Origin: Marinactinospora thermotolerans DSM 45154
Lineage (GTDB): Bacteria > Actinomycetota > Actinomycetes > Streptosporangiales > Streptosporangiaceae
Direction: 5' to 3'
Length of the DNA: 64,000 nucleotides
NCBI RefSeq assembly: GCF_900167435.1
Contig: NZ_FUWS01000002.1
Location: forward strand, 49,924-113,923
In this document: piece after piece, positions 17,163 to 27,372 of the stretch
Layout: the number at the start of each line of letters is the position of its first letter
Numbering within the stretch: position 1 is the stretch's first letter
Translations under genes and position numbers: made by a program
Notes under the pieces: generated by a model
Database searches by the model: none
Seen by the model: only the letters and a program-made list of their open reading frames with translations
What the model was told of the DNA's origin: nothing

Positions 17163-18098
17163 GTGCGGTGCTGGCGCGGTGTGGAGGAGATTCCCCGCGA
17201 CTGGGGGCGCTCCGTCGTGGCCATCGGCGTCTTCGACGGGGTCCACCGCGGGCACCAGGAGGTGCTGGCCCGGGCCGCGGAGCTGGCGCGCAAGCGGGAC
17301 CTGCCGTTGGTCGTCGTGACCTTCGACGCCGCCGGCTGCGCAGGGGCCGCGCGTCCCGCCGTCCTGACCGGTCCGCGGCACAAGACCGAACTGCTGGAGC
17401 GGTTCGGTGCCTCCGCCGTCTGCGTGCCGCCGTCGGTCCCCGAGCCGGACGACCTGTCCGACGAGGGGGACGCCTCGCGGTTCGTCGCTCGGCTGGGCGC
17501 CGACACCGTCGTGACCGGGCCGGGTGTGGGCGAATGGGCGCGGGGCGGTGTTGAGGCCCTGCGAGCGCTGGGGGATCGGCGCGGTTTCGCGGTCGAGGAG
17601 GTTCCCGTCCTCACCGACGAGGGCGCCCCCGTCACCTCGGAGCGTGTTCGCGGGGCCGTCGCCGAGGGGGCGGTCGAGGAGGCGCGGCGGCTGCTGGGCC
17701 GTCCGCACCGCGTCGAGGGGATCGTGGTCCACGGCGCGGCCCGCGGCCGTGAACTGCTGGGCTTCCCCACCGCCAACCTCGACTCCCCGGTGGGAAGCGC
17801 CGTCCCGGCCGACGGGGTCTACGCTGGACGGTTGCTGCGGCTGTCCCCCGCTTCGGGGCAGGAGGCGGGCTGGCCGGCCGCCGTCTCGGTGGGCACCAAC
17901 CCGACGTTCGAGGGCGGGGAACGCACCGTCGAGGCCTACGCGCTGGACCGCGACGACCTCGACCTCTACGGCGAGGAGATGGCGGTCGAGTTCACCCACC
18001 GGATCCGCCCCACCCTGCGTTTCGACGGGATCGACGAGCTCATCGCGGCGATGGAGCGCGACGTGGAGCGCACGCGGGAGCTCCTGGCGGGGGAGTGA
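17163..18098 (+). CDS. ribF: RibF: riboflavin kinase with a divergent FAD synthetase half
   Basis: The 311-aa protein is collinear with bifunctional RibF. The C-terminal riboflavin kinase domain looks intact: FPTAN at 201-205, ADGVYAG, SVGTNPTF and YGEEMAVEF. The N-terminal FMN adenylyltransferase domain keeps the nucleotide-binding loop GVFDGVHRGH (22-31) and a TSERVR version of the SSTxIR motif. Two usual signatures are altered: the FxPHP motif reads FDAAG, and the GxxFRFG motif reads GPGVGEW. FMN formation is therefore likely, while FAD synthesis is doubtful. The start is GTG 17163 after GAGGGGAG. Confidence 0.9.
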   Translation: MRCWRGVEEIPRDWGRSVVAIGVFDGVHRGHQEVLARAAELARKRDLPLVVVTFDAAGCAGAARPAVLTGPRHKTELLERFGASAVCVPPSVPEPDDLSDEGDASRFVARLGADTVVTGPGVGEWARGGVEALRALGDRRGFAVEEVPVLTDEGAPVTSERVRGAVAEGAVEEARRLLGRPHRVEGIVVHGAARGRELLGFPTANLDSPVGSAVPADGVYAGRLLRLSPASGQEAGWPAAVSVGTNPTFEGGERTVEAYALDRDDLDLYGEEMAVEFTHRIRPTLRFDGIDELIAAMERDVERTRELLAGE

Positions 18099-18130
18099 CG
18101 CCGATGGTCCGGGGCACCCGTGCCGGGGTG

Positions 18131-18136
18131 TAACCT
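18131..18136 (+). promoter_or_regulatory. Candidate -10 (TAACCT) upstream of rpsO
   Basis: TAACCT fits TANNNT and would give an rpsO leader of about 175 nt. S15 often represses its own mRNA through leader structure, but I did not identify a specific fold here. Confidence 0.4.
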
Positions 18137-18317
18137 GGTCCGAGCGCCGGTGCGTGCACCGGCTCGTGTCCGCGCCCGATGCCAGGCGGCCTCACGGCCC
18201 CGCGGGGCGCGTTCGATCCTGAAATTCCGGTGACTGTGGGTTCGCGTGGTCACCGGTCCCGCGCCCGCCGCGGGTGCATGCCCAAACCAGCGGACCAGAA
18301 CCTTGAGAAGGAGCGTC

Positions 18318-18587
18318 GTGTCGATCGACACCGCCAAGAAGAACGAGATCATCGCCGAGTACGCCACCAAGGACGGCGACACCGGCTCCCCTGAGGTCCA
18401 GGTCGCGCTGCTGACGCACCGGATCACCGAGCTGACCGAGCACCTGAAGACGCACAAGCACGACCACCACAGCCGCCGCGGTCTGCTGCTGATGGTCGGT
18501 CGCCGTCGTCGCCTCCTCAAGTACATCGCGAAGAAGGACATCACGCGCTACCGTCAGCTCATCGAGCGCCTCGGTCTGCGCCGCTAG
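18318..18587 (+). CDS. rpsO: 30S ribosomal protein S15
   Basis: The 89-aa product has the full S15 sequence pattern: [23 protein letters not shown] at the N-terminus, [19 protein letters not shown] in the middle and [12 protein letters not shown] at the end. It is a primary 16S rRNA binder that nucleates the 30S platform. The GTG at 18318 follows AAGGAG. A terminator follows the stop, then pnp, the usual rpsO-pnp arrangement. Confidence 0.97.
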   Translation: MSIDTAKKNEIIAEYATKDGDTGSPEVQVALLTHRITELTEHLKTHKHDHHSRRGLLLMVGRRRRLLKYIAKKDITRYRQLIERLGLRR

Positions 18588-18601
18588 GCGAGCCTTCAGA
18601 G

Positions 18602-18630
18602 AGGGAGTGGCCCCGGCCGCTCCCTTTCTT
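18602..18630 (+). terminator. Intrinsic terminator after rpsO
   Basis: An AGGGAG...CTCCCT stem (18602-18612 with 18615-18625, with one G-U pair) is followed by TTTCTT. Confidence 0.7.
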
Positions 18631-18942
18631 AGTAGTGTGGTGTTACCACTGGGCAGTGCTGGGTACATCGCTGGCTGCACTGTTCGAACAACTGAATCAC
18701 CGGTCTTCCCGCGCCCCGACCCTCGGCTGCCGCGTCGAGGCCGGTCCTCGGTAGTGGTCCTCGGCCCGTCATGGGCGTGCCGGGGGCTTCGATCGATGGC
18801 CGGCCGTCGCTGACCATCGGATGTCTCGCAGGCGGCGCCTGCCAGGCCGAACAGGTTGAGGACGACTCGACGACGTATGACTCTCCGGGGCACGGACGCG
18901 GGATCTTGAGCAATACCCGAATCACCGTGTAGGAGGACGCCC
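18631..18942. other. rpsO-pnp intergenic region and pnp leader
   Basis: No gene is supported in these 312 nt. The composition is less GC-rich than the genes, and the stretch should hold the pnp promoter and leader. In other bacteria the pnp leader folds into a hairpin used for autoregulation; I did not resolve one here. It ends in TAGGAGGA, the pnp ribosome site. Confidence 0.4.
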
Positions 18943-21252
18943 ATGGAGGGCGCGTATTCCGCCGAAGCCGTTATCGACAACGGCCGCTTCGGCACCCGTA
19001 CCATCCGCTTCGAGACGGGCCGGCTGGCCCGTCAGGCCGCCGGCTCCGCCGTGGCCTATCTCGACGAGGAGACCGTGGTCCTGTCGGCCACGACCGCCTC
19101 GAAGCGGCCCAAGGAGAACCTCGACTTCTTCCCGTTGACGGTCGACGTCGAGGAGCGCATGTACGCCGCCGGGCGTATCCCCGGATCGTTCTTCCGGCGC
19201 GAGGGGCGGCCCTCGGAGGACGCCATCCTCACCTGCCGTCTCATCGACCGTCCGCTGCGTCCCTCCTTCAAGCAGGGGCTGCGCAACGAGATCCAGATCG
19301 TCGAGACCGTCCTGGCGCTGCACCCCGAGCACCTCTACGACGTGATCGCCATCAACGCCGCGTCGATGTCGACCCAGCTCGCCGGCCTGCCCTTCTCGGG
19401 CCCGATCGGCGGCGTGCGCGTGGCCCTGATCGACGGCCAGTGGGTGGCCTTCCCGACCCACGAGGAGCTGGGCGGCGCGACGTTCGACATGGTGGTCGCC
19501 GGCCGTGTGCTGGAGGACGGCGACGTCGCGATCATGATGGTCGAGGCCGAGTCCACGACCAGCACGCTCAAGCTGGTCGCCGAGGGCGCGGTCGGCCCCA
19601 ACGAGCAGACCGTCGCCGAGGGGCTCGAAGCGGCCAAGCCGTTCATCAAGGTCCTGTGCCGGGCCCAGCAGGCGCTGGCCGAGCAGACCGCCAAGGAGAC
19701 CGCCGAGTTCCCGATCTTCCTCGACTACGAGGACGACGCCTACGCCGCGGTCGCCAACGCCGTCAGCGACGAGCTGGCGCAGGCGCTCACCATCGCCGAC
19801 AAGCAGGACCGCGAGGCCGAGCTCGACCGGGTCAAGGCGCTGGCCGCCGAGAAGCTGGCCGAGGACTTCGAGGGCCGCGAGAAGGAGATCGGCGCGGCGT
19901 TCAAGGCCCTGACCAAGAAGCTGGTGCGCGAGCGGATCATCCGCGACAAGAAGCGCATCGACGGTCGCGGGGTCAAGGACATCCGCCAGCTCACCGCCGA
20001 GGTCGGCGTGCTGCCGCGGGTCCACGGCTCGGCGCTGTTCGAGCGGGGCGAGACCCAGATCCTGGGCGTCACCACGCTGAACATGCTGCGCATGGAGCAG
20101 ATGGTCGACACGCTCAACCCCGAGCGGACCAAGCGCTACATGCACAACTACAACTTCCCGCCCTACTCCACCGGCGAGACCGGGCGGGTCGGCTCCCCCA
20201 AGCGCCGCGAGATCGGGCACGGCGCGCTCGCCGAGCGGGCGCTCCTGCCGGTCCTGCCCTCGCGCGAGGAGTTCCCCTACGCGATCCGCCAGGTCTCGGA
20301 GGCCCTCGGCTCCAACGGGTCGACCTCCATGGGCTCGGTCTGCGCCTCGACGATGTCGCTGATGTCGGCGGGCGTGCCGCTCAAGGAGATGGTCGCTGGT
20401 ATCGCCATGGGACTCATCAGCGAGGGCGGCGAGTACGTCACGCTGACCGACATCCTCGGTGCCGAGGACGCCTACGGCGACATGGACTTCAAGGTCGCCG
20501 GTACCCGTGACCTGATCACCGCGCTCCAGCTCGACACCAAGCTCGACGGCATCCCGGCCGAGGTGCTGGCCGCCGCGCTCCAGCAGGCGCGTGGCGCCCG
20601 CCTGGCCATCCTCGACGTCATGCAGGAGGCCATCGAGCGTCCGGCCGAGATGAGCCCGAACGCGCCGCGCATCCTCACCGTCAAGGTGCCCGTCGACAAG
20701 ATCGGCGAGGTCATCGGCCCCAAGGGCAAGATGATCAACTCGATCCAGGACGAGACCGGCGCCGAGATCACCATCGAGGACGACGGCACCATCTACATCG
20801 GCGCCGTCGACGGCCCCTCCGCCGAGGCCGCGCGCGACACGATCAACAGCATCGCCAACCCGACCATGCCGGAGGTCGGCGACCGCTACCTGGGCACCGT
20901 CGTCAAGACGACCGCCTTCGGGGCGTTCGTGTCGCTGCTGCCGGGCAAGGACGGCCTGCTGCACATCTCGCAGATCCGTAAGCTGCACGGTGGCAAGCGG
21001 ATCGAGAACATCGACGATGTGATCAGCATCGGCGAGAAGATCCAGGTCGAGATCCGCGAGATCGACGACCGTGGCAAGCTCTCGCTGGTCCCCGTCGAGG
21101 TCGTCGAGGCCGAGGCGGCCGCCGCGTCCACGGACGCCGCCGCCGAGGACAAGCCCGAGAAGGCCGACAGCGACGAGCCCGCGGCCGAGCGTCAGCCCAC
21201 GGAGCGGCGTCGACGCCGCACCCGTGGCAGCGGCCGTGGTGAGAACACCTGA
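18943..21252 (+). CDS. pnp: Polyribonucleotide nucleotidyltransferase (PNPase)
   Basis: The 769-aa phosphorolytic 3'-5' exoribonuclease has two RNase PH domains (about 1-230 and 330-560) joined by a helical domain, then KH ([18 protein letters not shown] near 584-600) and S1 ([19 protein letters not shown] from ~646). The second RNase PH domain keeps [17 protein letters not shown], the active-site loop, and [15 protein letters not shown] with the catalytic Asp residues. An acidic, then Arg-rich tail of ~60 residues follows, as in other actinobacteria. TAGGAGGA precedes the ATG and a TTCG-loop terminator follows. Confidence 0.97.
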   Translation: MEGAYSAEAVIDNGRFGTRTIRFETGRLARQAAGSAVAYLDEETVVLSATTASKRPKENLDFFPLTVDVEERMYAAGRIPGSFFRREGRPSEDAILTCRLIDRPLRPSFKQGLRNEIQIVETVLALHPEHLYDVIAINAASMSTQLAGLPFSGPIGGVRVALIDGQWVAFPTHEELGGATFDMVVAGRVLEDGDVAIMMVEAESTTSTLKLVAEGAVGPNEQTVAEGLEAAKPFIKVLCRAQQALAEQTAKETAEFPIFLDYEDDAYAAVANAVSDELAQALTIADKQDREAELDRVKALAAEKLAEDFEGREKEIGAAFKALTKKLVRERIIRDKKRIDGRGVKDIRQLTAEVGVLPRVHGSALFERGETQILGVTTLNMLRMEQMVDTLNPERTKRYMHNYNFPPYSTGETGRVGSPKRREIGHGALAERALLPVLPSREEFPYAIRQVSEALGSNGSTSMGSVCASTMSLMSAGVPLKEMVAGIAMGLISEGGEYVTLTDILGAEDAYGDMDFKVAGTRDLITALQLDTKLDGIPAEVLAAALQQARGARLAILDVMQEAIERPAEMSPNAPRILTVKVPVDKIGEVIGPKGKMINSIQDETGAEITIEDDGTIYIGAVDGPSAEAARDTINSIANPTMPEVGDRYLGTVVKTTAFGAFVSLLPGKDGLLHISQIRKLHGGKRIENIDDVISIGEKIQVEIREIDDRGKLSLVPVEVVEAEAAAASTDAAAEDKPEKADSDEPAAERQPTERRRRRTRGSGRGENT

Positions 21253-21273
21253 TCATCGCCGTGTAGGGCGGGT

Positions 21274-21298
21274 GGGCGCACCTTCGGGTGCGCCCTTT
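21274..21298 (+). terminator. Intrinsic terminator after pnp
   Basis: A perfect 9-bp stem (21274-21282 with 21287-21295) with a stable TTCG tetraloop is followed by TTT. Confidence 0.85.
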
Positions 21299-21351
21299 CC
21301 CGTTTTCCCGGGGTCTGCCCGGTCCCATCCCTCCGAGACGAAGAAGGAAGC

Positions 21352-22686
21352 ATGAACCCTGTCCCCATCGCCGCCGAGCAGGAACCCGGTAGCACGGTCA
21401 CGCTGCTGGAGGGCCGGGACGGCACGGGCGCGGTCCGTCGGACGGTCCTGCCGGGCGGATTGCGCGTGGTCACCGAGGCCATGCCGGGCGTGCGCTCGGC
21501 GGCCTTCGGTGTCTGGGTGGGCGTGGGCTCGCGGGACGAGGACACCGCGCACGCCGGCTCGACGCACTTCCTGGAGCACCTGCTGTTCAAGGGCACGCGC
21601 AAGCGTGACGCCTTGGGGATCTCCTCGTTGATGGACGCGGTCGGCGCCGACCACAACGCCTTCACCACCAAGGAGTGCACCTGCTACTACGCCAAGGTGC
21701 TCGACTCCGACCTCCCCTTGGCCATCGACGTCATCAGCGACATGGTGATCGGGTCGGTGCTGGACCCCAAGGAGGTCGAGGCTGAACGCGACGTGATCCT
21801 GGAGGAGATCGCGATGGTCGACGATGAGCCGGGTGAGCTCGTCGAGGACCTGTTCGCGGCCCAGTTGTTCGGTGCCGCTCCACTGGGGCGGCCCATCCTG
21901 GGCACGGTCGAGACGATCACGGCGCTGTCCCGTGACCGCATCGTCGAGCACTACCGCGACCGCTACCGCCCCCACGAGCTGATCGTGGCCGCGGCCGGCA
22001 ACCTCGACCACGACACGGTCGTCGCGCTGGTACGTGAGGCGTTCGCGCCGGTGCTGGCGGAGGCGGAGGACGTCCGCCCGGTGGGCCCCCGGCTGAGCGG
22101 TCCGGGGGCGCCGGCCCACCCCGGGACCACGCTGTTGTCCCGTGACACCGAGCAGGCGCAGGTGATGCTGGGGGGAACCGCGCTGGCACGCACGGACCCG
22201 CGCCGCCACGCGCTCGGCGTCCTCAGTTCCGCCCTCGGGGGCGGCATGTCCTCGCGTCTCTTCCAGGAGGTTCGGGAGAAGCGGGGACTGGCCTACTCGG
22301 TCTACAGCTACACCTCGGGCTATGCCGACACCGGGACGTTCTCGGTCTCGGTGGGCTGCCTGCCGGGCAAGATCGACGAGGTGCTGGCGGTGTGCCGCGA
22401 CGAGCTGGCCTCGGTGGCCGAGTCGGGTCTCGGCGATGAGGAGATCCAGCGGGCCAAGGGGCAGCTGCGGGGGTCGTTCGTGCTCGGCTACGAGGGGTCC
22501 TATTCCCGGATGAGCCGGATCGCGCGGCACGAGCTGGGGCATCCCCGCCTCCCGTCGATGGACGAGGAGCTCGCGGCGATCGCCGCGGTCACCCCCGATG
22601 AGGTCCGCGCCGTCGCCGCCGACGTGCTCACGCGCCCGCAGGCGCTCGCGATCATCGGTCCCTACGCCGAGGACCGCGAGTTCTAA
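21352..22686 (+). CDS. M16 family zinc metallopeptidase (processing peptidase-like)
   Basis: The 444-aa protein has the inverted zinc motif HFLEH at residues 72-76 and the distal glutamate region EAERDVILEEIAM near 145. It also has the second M16 lobe with LGGGMSSRLFQEVREKRGLAYSVYSY. It is the single-polypeptide bacterial PqqL/YmxG-type member routinely found downstream of pnp. Substrates are not established. No signal peptide is seen, so it should be cytosolic. Two hairpins follow its stop. Confidence 0.92.
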   Translation: MNPVPIAAEQEPGSTVTLLEGRDGTGAVRRTVLPGGLRVVTEAMPGVRSAAFGVWVGVGSRDEDTAHAGSTHFLEHLLFKGTRKRDALGISSLMDAVGADHNAFTTKECTCYYAKVLDSDLPLAIDVISDMVIGSVLDPKEVEAERDVILEEIAMVDDEPGELVEDLFAAQLFGAAPLGRPILGTVETITALSRDRIVEHYRDRYRPHELIVAAAGNLDHDTVVALVREAFAPVLAEAEDVRPVGPRLSGPGAPAHPGTTLLSRDTEQAQVMLGGTALARTDPRRHALGVLSSALGGGMSSRLFQEVREKRGLAYSVYSYTSGYADTGTFSVSVGCLPGKIDEVLAVCRDELASVAESGLGDEEIQRAKGQLRGSFVLGYEGSYSRMSRIARHELGHPRLPSMDEELAAIAAVTPDEVRAVAADVLTRPQALAIIGPYAEDREF

Positions 22687-22729
22687 CCGTTTCGGCCGCG
22701 GCCGTATCCGGCCGGCCCGATCCGGTGGT

Positions 22730-22763
22730 CCCCGGCGGGGACGTTTCACCGTCCCCGCCGGGG
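22730..22763 (+). terminator. Terminator after the M16 peptidase gene
   Basis: A perfect 14-bp stem (22730-22743 with 22750-22763) with loop TTTCAC is followed by TTGTCGTT. Confidence 0.8.
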
Positions 22764-22803
22764 TTGTCGTTCCACTCCCGGGTGAGTGAGGTTTTGCGCG
22801 GCC

Positions 22804-22831
22804 TGTCGTGCCCGTTGGGACGGGCACGACA
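22804..22831 (+). terminator. Second hairpin after the M16 peptidase gene
   Basis: A perfect 11-bp stem (22804-22814 with 22821-22831) with a 6-nt loop lies at the edge of an AT-rich spacer. Confidence 0.6.
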
Positions 22832-23015
22832 GCGGCGATGAGCCGGTAAATACGTTCTCTCGTGTTTTTCCCGCCATCCTCTTCTTATCGCTATTTCTGC
22901 CTTTTTTCGTAAAATTCGCGTCGTGTCATACGGCGCGTAGTTCCAAGGCGTGATTCCTTTTTGTTGGCCACTACCTTCACTAACCTGGTGGTCCGGCATT
23001 CTGTGAGGTGACGTC
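22832..23015. promoter_or_regulatory. AT-rich control region ahead of the redox cassette
   Basis: This spacer stands out in the window, with runs such as TTTTTCCC, TATTTCTGCCTTTTTTCG and AAAATT. TAACCT at 22981-22986 is a candidate -10 for the gene at 23016. The low GC suggests a regulated promoter region or recently acquired DNA. Confidence 0.45.
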
Positions 23016-23759
23016 ATGGTTCTCCGTTCGGGTCCGACGGCAGGTCAGGGCGTGTCCCGGATCGCCGCGGACGGATCGGAATTCACGGTCGAGGGGGCCG
23101 CTCCGCTGGGGAGTCTCTCCTGGAGCGGTATCACCCGGATATCCGGTGACGCCTTCCACCGGCAGTATTCGATCGCCCCCGCCGGCCGGCACGAGGTCAT
23201 CCCCCGCAAACTGCTGCCCGGTGCGCGTGAGGAGGTCCGTCATCATCGCGGCCACGACCTCCTGCTCTACAACGGCGAGGCGCAATCCTGCCTGGTGTGG
23301 GCTGGCCCCCACCATGACGCCGTCTCCTGGTTCGCCGGTCCGGCGCCGTCCGGCGACGCCCTGGAACGTGTCATCGGGGTGGTGGAGTTCGTCGACGCCC
23401 CCGGGGGCGCCTCGGTGCGGCCGGTGGCCGGCGACTCGTTCCGCCAATTCGGCACCGTCGCGATCGGACGTTGTGACGAGGCGGTGCTCATGGTCCGCAG
23501 CGCTCGTGACGCGCTCCCCGACCTTCCGGAATGGCAGGGGCTGACCCGAGACGACGTGGAGATCTGGCGGATGCCGGTCGACGACGGGGCCGGCGACTCC
23601 GCGCCACGCGAGGACTCCCCGTTCGGCTGGCGCTACATGATCGCCGGGGAGAGCGCCCTCCTGGAGGTCATCTTCGTCGGTCCCTCGGGGGACGTCCCCA
23701 AGATGGCCGAATCCGATGTCGGTTCCGTCCTGGAGAACATCCAGGCGCGTTGGACGTGA
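23016..23759 (+). CDS. First gene of the redox cassette, unknown function (247 aa)
   Basis: I do not recognise this protein. It starts at ATG 23016 after GAGGTGA, has no signal peptide or membrane helix, and is beta-rich by appearance, with segments such as RHEVIPRKLLPG, LLLYNGEAQSCLVWAG and RYMIAGESALLEVIFVG. Cysteines are few (at SCLVW and GRCDE). It is the first of four same-strand genes with short gaps or overlaps (28 nt to the next), so it is probably the cytosolic member of one operon with the thioredoxin-like, Tat-exported and membrane proteins. It could supply a cofactor-making or chaperone role, but this is only context. Confidence 0.6.
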   Translation: MVLRSGPTAGQGVSRIAADGSEFTVEGAAPLGSLSWSGITRISGDAFHRQYSIAPAGRHEVIPRKLLPGAREEVRHHRGHDLLLYNGEAQSCLVWAGPHHDAVSWFAGPAPSGDALERVIGVVEFVDAPGGASVRPVAGDSFRQFGTVAIGRCDEAVLMVRSARDALPDLPEWQGLTRDDVEIWRMPVDDGAGDSAPREDSPFGWRYMIAGESALLEVIFVGPSGDVPKMAESDVGSVLENIQARWT

Positions 23760-23787
23760 CCCGTGATCGCCGAACAAGGGGGAGCGC

Positions 23788-24318
23788 GTGACACTCTCGT
23801 TTCCGGCGGCGCTGGCCGCCGCGGCCATGCTCGTCGCCGTTTTCGCCGTTGCGGTGTCCACCGCCGTCTACATCCGGCTCCGTCAGCTCTCGGCGATCGT
23901 CTTCGCCGGTCAGCGCGCCCGGCCCCCTCGCTACCCGGTCCGTCTGCGGCCGGGCCCCGGGGACGGGGCGGCGCTCGTCGCGCTTTTGGACGGCACCTGT
24001 CCGTTGTGCCGGGAGGTCTGGGAGGCGGTCGCGGCGGCCTGCGAGGAGGGACGTAGCGCCAACGTCCGGATCGTGTTCGTGTTCGCCGACGCCGAGGCCG
24101 CCGGGCGCTACCCGGACGCCTCCTTCGCCGAGACCATGGCCGGCGCCGACCTGTGGAGCGAGGTCTACGAGGGCTACACCCCGGTGCTCGCGCTGGTCGA
24201 CCATGAGGGCGCGCTCCTGGACCGCCGCTACGTCCGGCCCGGTGCGCCGCCGCCCGAGACGGTCGCCACGCTGCTCACCCGCGCGCACCGGCTGTCCACC
24301 GCCCTGTCGAAGGAGTGA
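23788..24318 (+). CDS. Membrane-anchored thioredoxin-fold protein with CPLC motif (MauD-like)
   Basis: The 176-aa protein has one N-terminal transmembrane helix (about residues 5-27) and then a thioredoxin-like domain with the redox motif C71-P-L-C74, a following helix, and a strand RIVFVFAD. A region ending in GYTPVLALVDHEGALL corresponds to the cis-Pro side of the fold (YTPV). The topology places CPLC outside the membrane, fit to make or reshuffle disulfides in exported proteins. MauD and related tethered thioredoxins in methylamine dehydrogenase maturation have this layout. The GTG start follows GGGGGAG. The next gene begins just past its stop. Confidence 0.7.
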   Translation: MTLSFPAALAAAAMLVAVFAVAVSTAVYIRLRQLSAIVFAGQRARPPRYPVRLRPGPGDGAALVALLDGTCPLCREVWEAVAAACEEGRSANVRIVFVFADAEAAGRYPDASFAETMAGADLWSEVYEGYTPVLALVDHEGALLDRRYVRPGAPPPETVATLLTRAHRLSTALSKE

Positions 24319-24323
24319 CCAGC

Positions 24324-24844
24324 ATGGACATCACCCGGATTCCCTCGGCGGTCGAGGCGCCGCCGGACGGCAGACCCAGCCCGCTGGTGCGGCGGGTCCG
24401 CGCCGCGGCTCCGGCTCGGCGCACGGTGTTCAAGGGCGTTCTGACCGGTCTGGTCCTGGCCGCGCTGGCGCCTTTGGACTGGGCCTACACCCGGGCGCGC
24501 GCCTGGGCCGCCGGCCCTACCAGCGAACACCCCGACTGTGACGGGTTCGCCGGGCCGATGGGGTACGAGGAGGACCCCAGCAACTGGTGGAGCGGGGCGG
24601 CGGTGTGCATGGGCGGCTGGCGGCGCGGCACCTACCCCTGCTCGGGGGGGTTCCACTTCGAGGGGAGCCGTTCCTCGCGCGGGGAGAACTACCAGGCCTA
24701 CCGCGTCGGCACCAGCTGTGGCGGGCGCAACGCCTGGCGGTGGGTCACCGCGGGCAAGGAGTACCGCTGCTCCGACGCCCACACCGAGGTCACCTGGGAG
24801 GACGGCGACCGCTACGAGGACCTGACGATCGCGGTGTGCGAGCT

Positions 24845-24848
<4 letters not shown>
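24324..24848 (+). CDS. Tat-exported six-cysteine protein, faintly methylamine dehydrogenase light chain-like
   Basis: The ATG at 24324 has AAGGAG at the best distance; a GTG at 24315 overlaps the upstream gene. The 174-aa product begins with a twin-arginine signal (RRTVFKG, Arg32-Arg33) and hydrophobic helix. The mature part carries exactly six cysteines (72, 95, 106, 132, 149, 172) and several tryptophans (88, 89, 99, 138, 140, 158). An even cysteine number in a Tat substrate next to a CPLC protein points to three disulfides. Segments such as NYQAYRVGTSCGG recall the MauA light chain, which is also Tat-exported and disulfide-rich, but the match is weak and made by eye. Confidence 0.55.
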
Positions 24849-26385
<1,537 letters not shown>

Positions 26386-26409
26386 ACCGGCATCCTCCCC
26401 ACTCGACGC

Positions 26410-26440
26410 ACGGCCCCGGCACCGCCGGGGCCGTTACTTT
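26410..26440 (+). terminator. Intrinsic terminator after dapB
   Basis: A perfect 11-bp stem (26410-26420 with 26424-26434) with a 3-nt loop is followed by TACTTTTG. Confidence 0.8.
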
Positions 26441-26563
26441 TGACGCTTAAAGCGAAAAATGTCCGAATATGCTATCTCTCCTCCGTCAGAGGTGGGATGA
26501 ATTCGCGCCGACCTCTCGATATCCCGTCCGCGCGCCTGGCCACCTGACACCATCTTCTTGATC

Positions 26564-26625
26564 GGTACCGCTTTAACACAGGCGTAACCGGCCGAGCCGG
26601 CTCACGCCTTATAACAGCGGGTACC
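26564..26625. promoter_or_regulatory. Long imperfect inverted repeat upstream of the urease operon
   Basis: The arms begin with GGTACC-GCT and end with AGCGGGTACC, and inner arms AGGCGTAACCGGC and GCCGGCTCACGCCT also pair. The element is about 62 nt long and ends about 40 nt before the ureAB start. It could be an operator pair or a leader hairpin. I could not match it to a known nickel or nitrogen riboswitch. Confidence 0.5.
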
Positions 26626-26664
26626 GCTGGGCGGCGTGCCCATCGCACGTCGCGGGGAGGATCT

Positions 26665-27372
26665 ATGTTTCTGACTCCGTCGGACACGGAGAAGCTCTTG
26701 TTGAGCGTGGCCGGCATGGTCGCCCGCGATCGGCTCGAACGCGGCGTCCACCTCAACCATCCCGAAGCCATCGCGTTGCTGTCCTGCTGGGTCCTGGAGA
26801 GGGCCCGCGAGGGGGCCACCGTCGAACAGCTCATGGAGGAGGGTGTCCAGGTACTGCGCGCCGACCAGGTCATGGCCGGCGTGCCGGAGATGATCGACCA
26901 CGTCCAGGTCGAGGCCACGTTCCCCGACGGGCGCAAGCTCGTCACCCTCAGCCACCCCATCCGCGCCGTGGCGGGAAGCGACCCGGGCGACCAGGAGGCG
27001 GAGACCGTCGTACCGGGCGCGATCCGGGTCCGCGACGGTTCCGTCGAACTCAACGCCGGCCGTGAGAAGCGTGTCGTCGTCGTGTTCAACGAGGGCGACC
27101 GGCCGGTACAGATCGGCTCCCACATCCACCTCGCCGACGTCAATCCGGCCGTCAGCTTCCTCGTCCCCAACGACGAGGGGGGCCAGGACCCCGTCTCGGT
27201 CGAGGGGTTCCGCCTGGACATCCCCGCGGGCACCTCGATCCGTTTCCAGCCGGGGGACGCCAAACGGCTGGGCATCGTGGCGCTGGGCGGGACCGGGGCC
27301 GTCCCGGGGATCCGGCCGGGCAAACCGGGACAGAGCGCGGGCAACGACGAGGCGGAGGACCAGGGTGAGTGA
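26665..27372 (+). CDS. ureA/ureB: Urease gamma-beta fusion subunit
   Basis: The 235-aa protein joins the two small urease subunits in one chain. Residues 1 to ~100 are the gamma (UreA) part, with [26 protein letters not shown] and [15 protein letters not shown]. From ~115 the beta (UreB) part follows: [28 protein letters not shown] and [16 protein letters not shown]. Such fusions are known, for example in Helicobacter. GGGGAGG precedes the ATG. It overlaps ureC by 8 nt and heads the operon ureAB-C-F-G-D. Confidence 0.94.
   Translation: MFLTPSDTEKLLLSVAGMVARDRLERGVHLNHPEAIALLSCWVLERAREGATVEQLMEEGVQVLRADQVMAGVPEMIDHVQVEATFPDGRKLVTLSHPIRAVAGSDPGDQEAETVVPGAIRVRDGSVELNAGREKRVVVVFNEGDRPVQIGSHIHLADVNPAVSFLVPNDEGGQDPVSVEGFRLDIPAGTSIRFQPGDAKRLGIVALGGTGAVPGIRPGKPGQSAGNDEAEDQGE

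Noticed and set aside
18922-20988. 688-aa open frame antisense to pnp
   Set aside because: Leu/Asp/Val/Gly-rich shadow frame; pnp is complete on the other strand.
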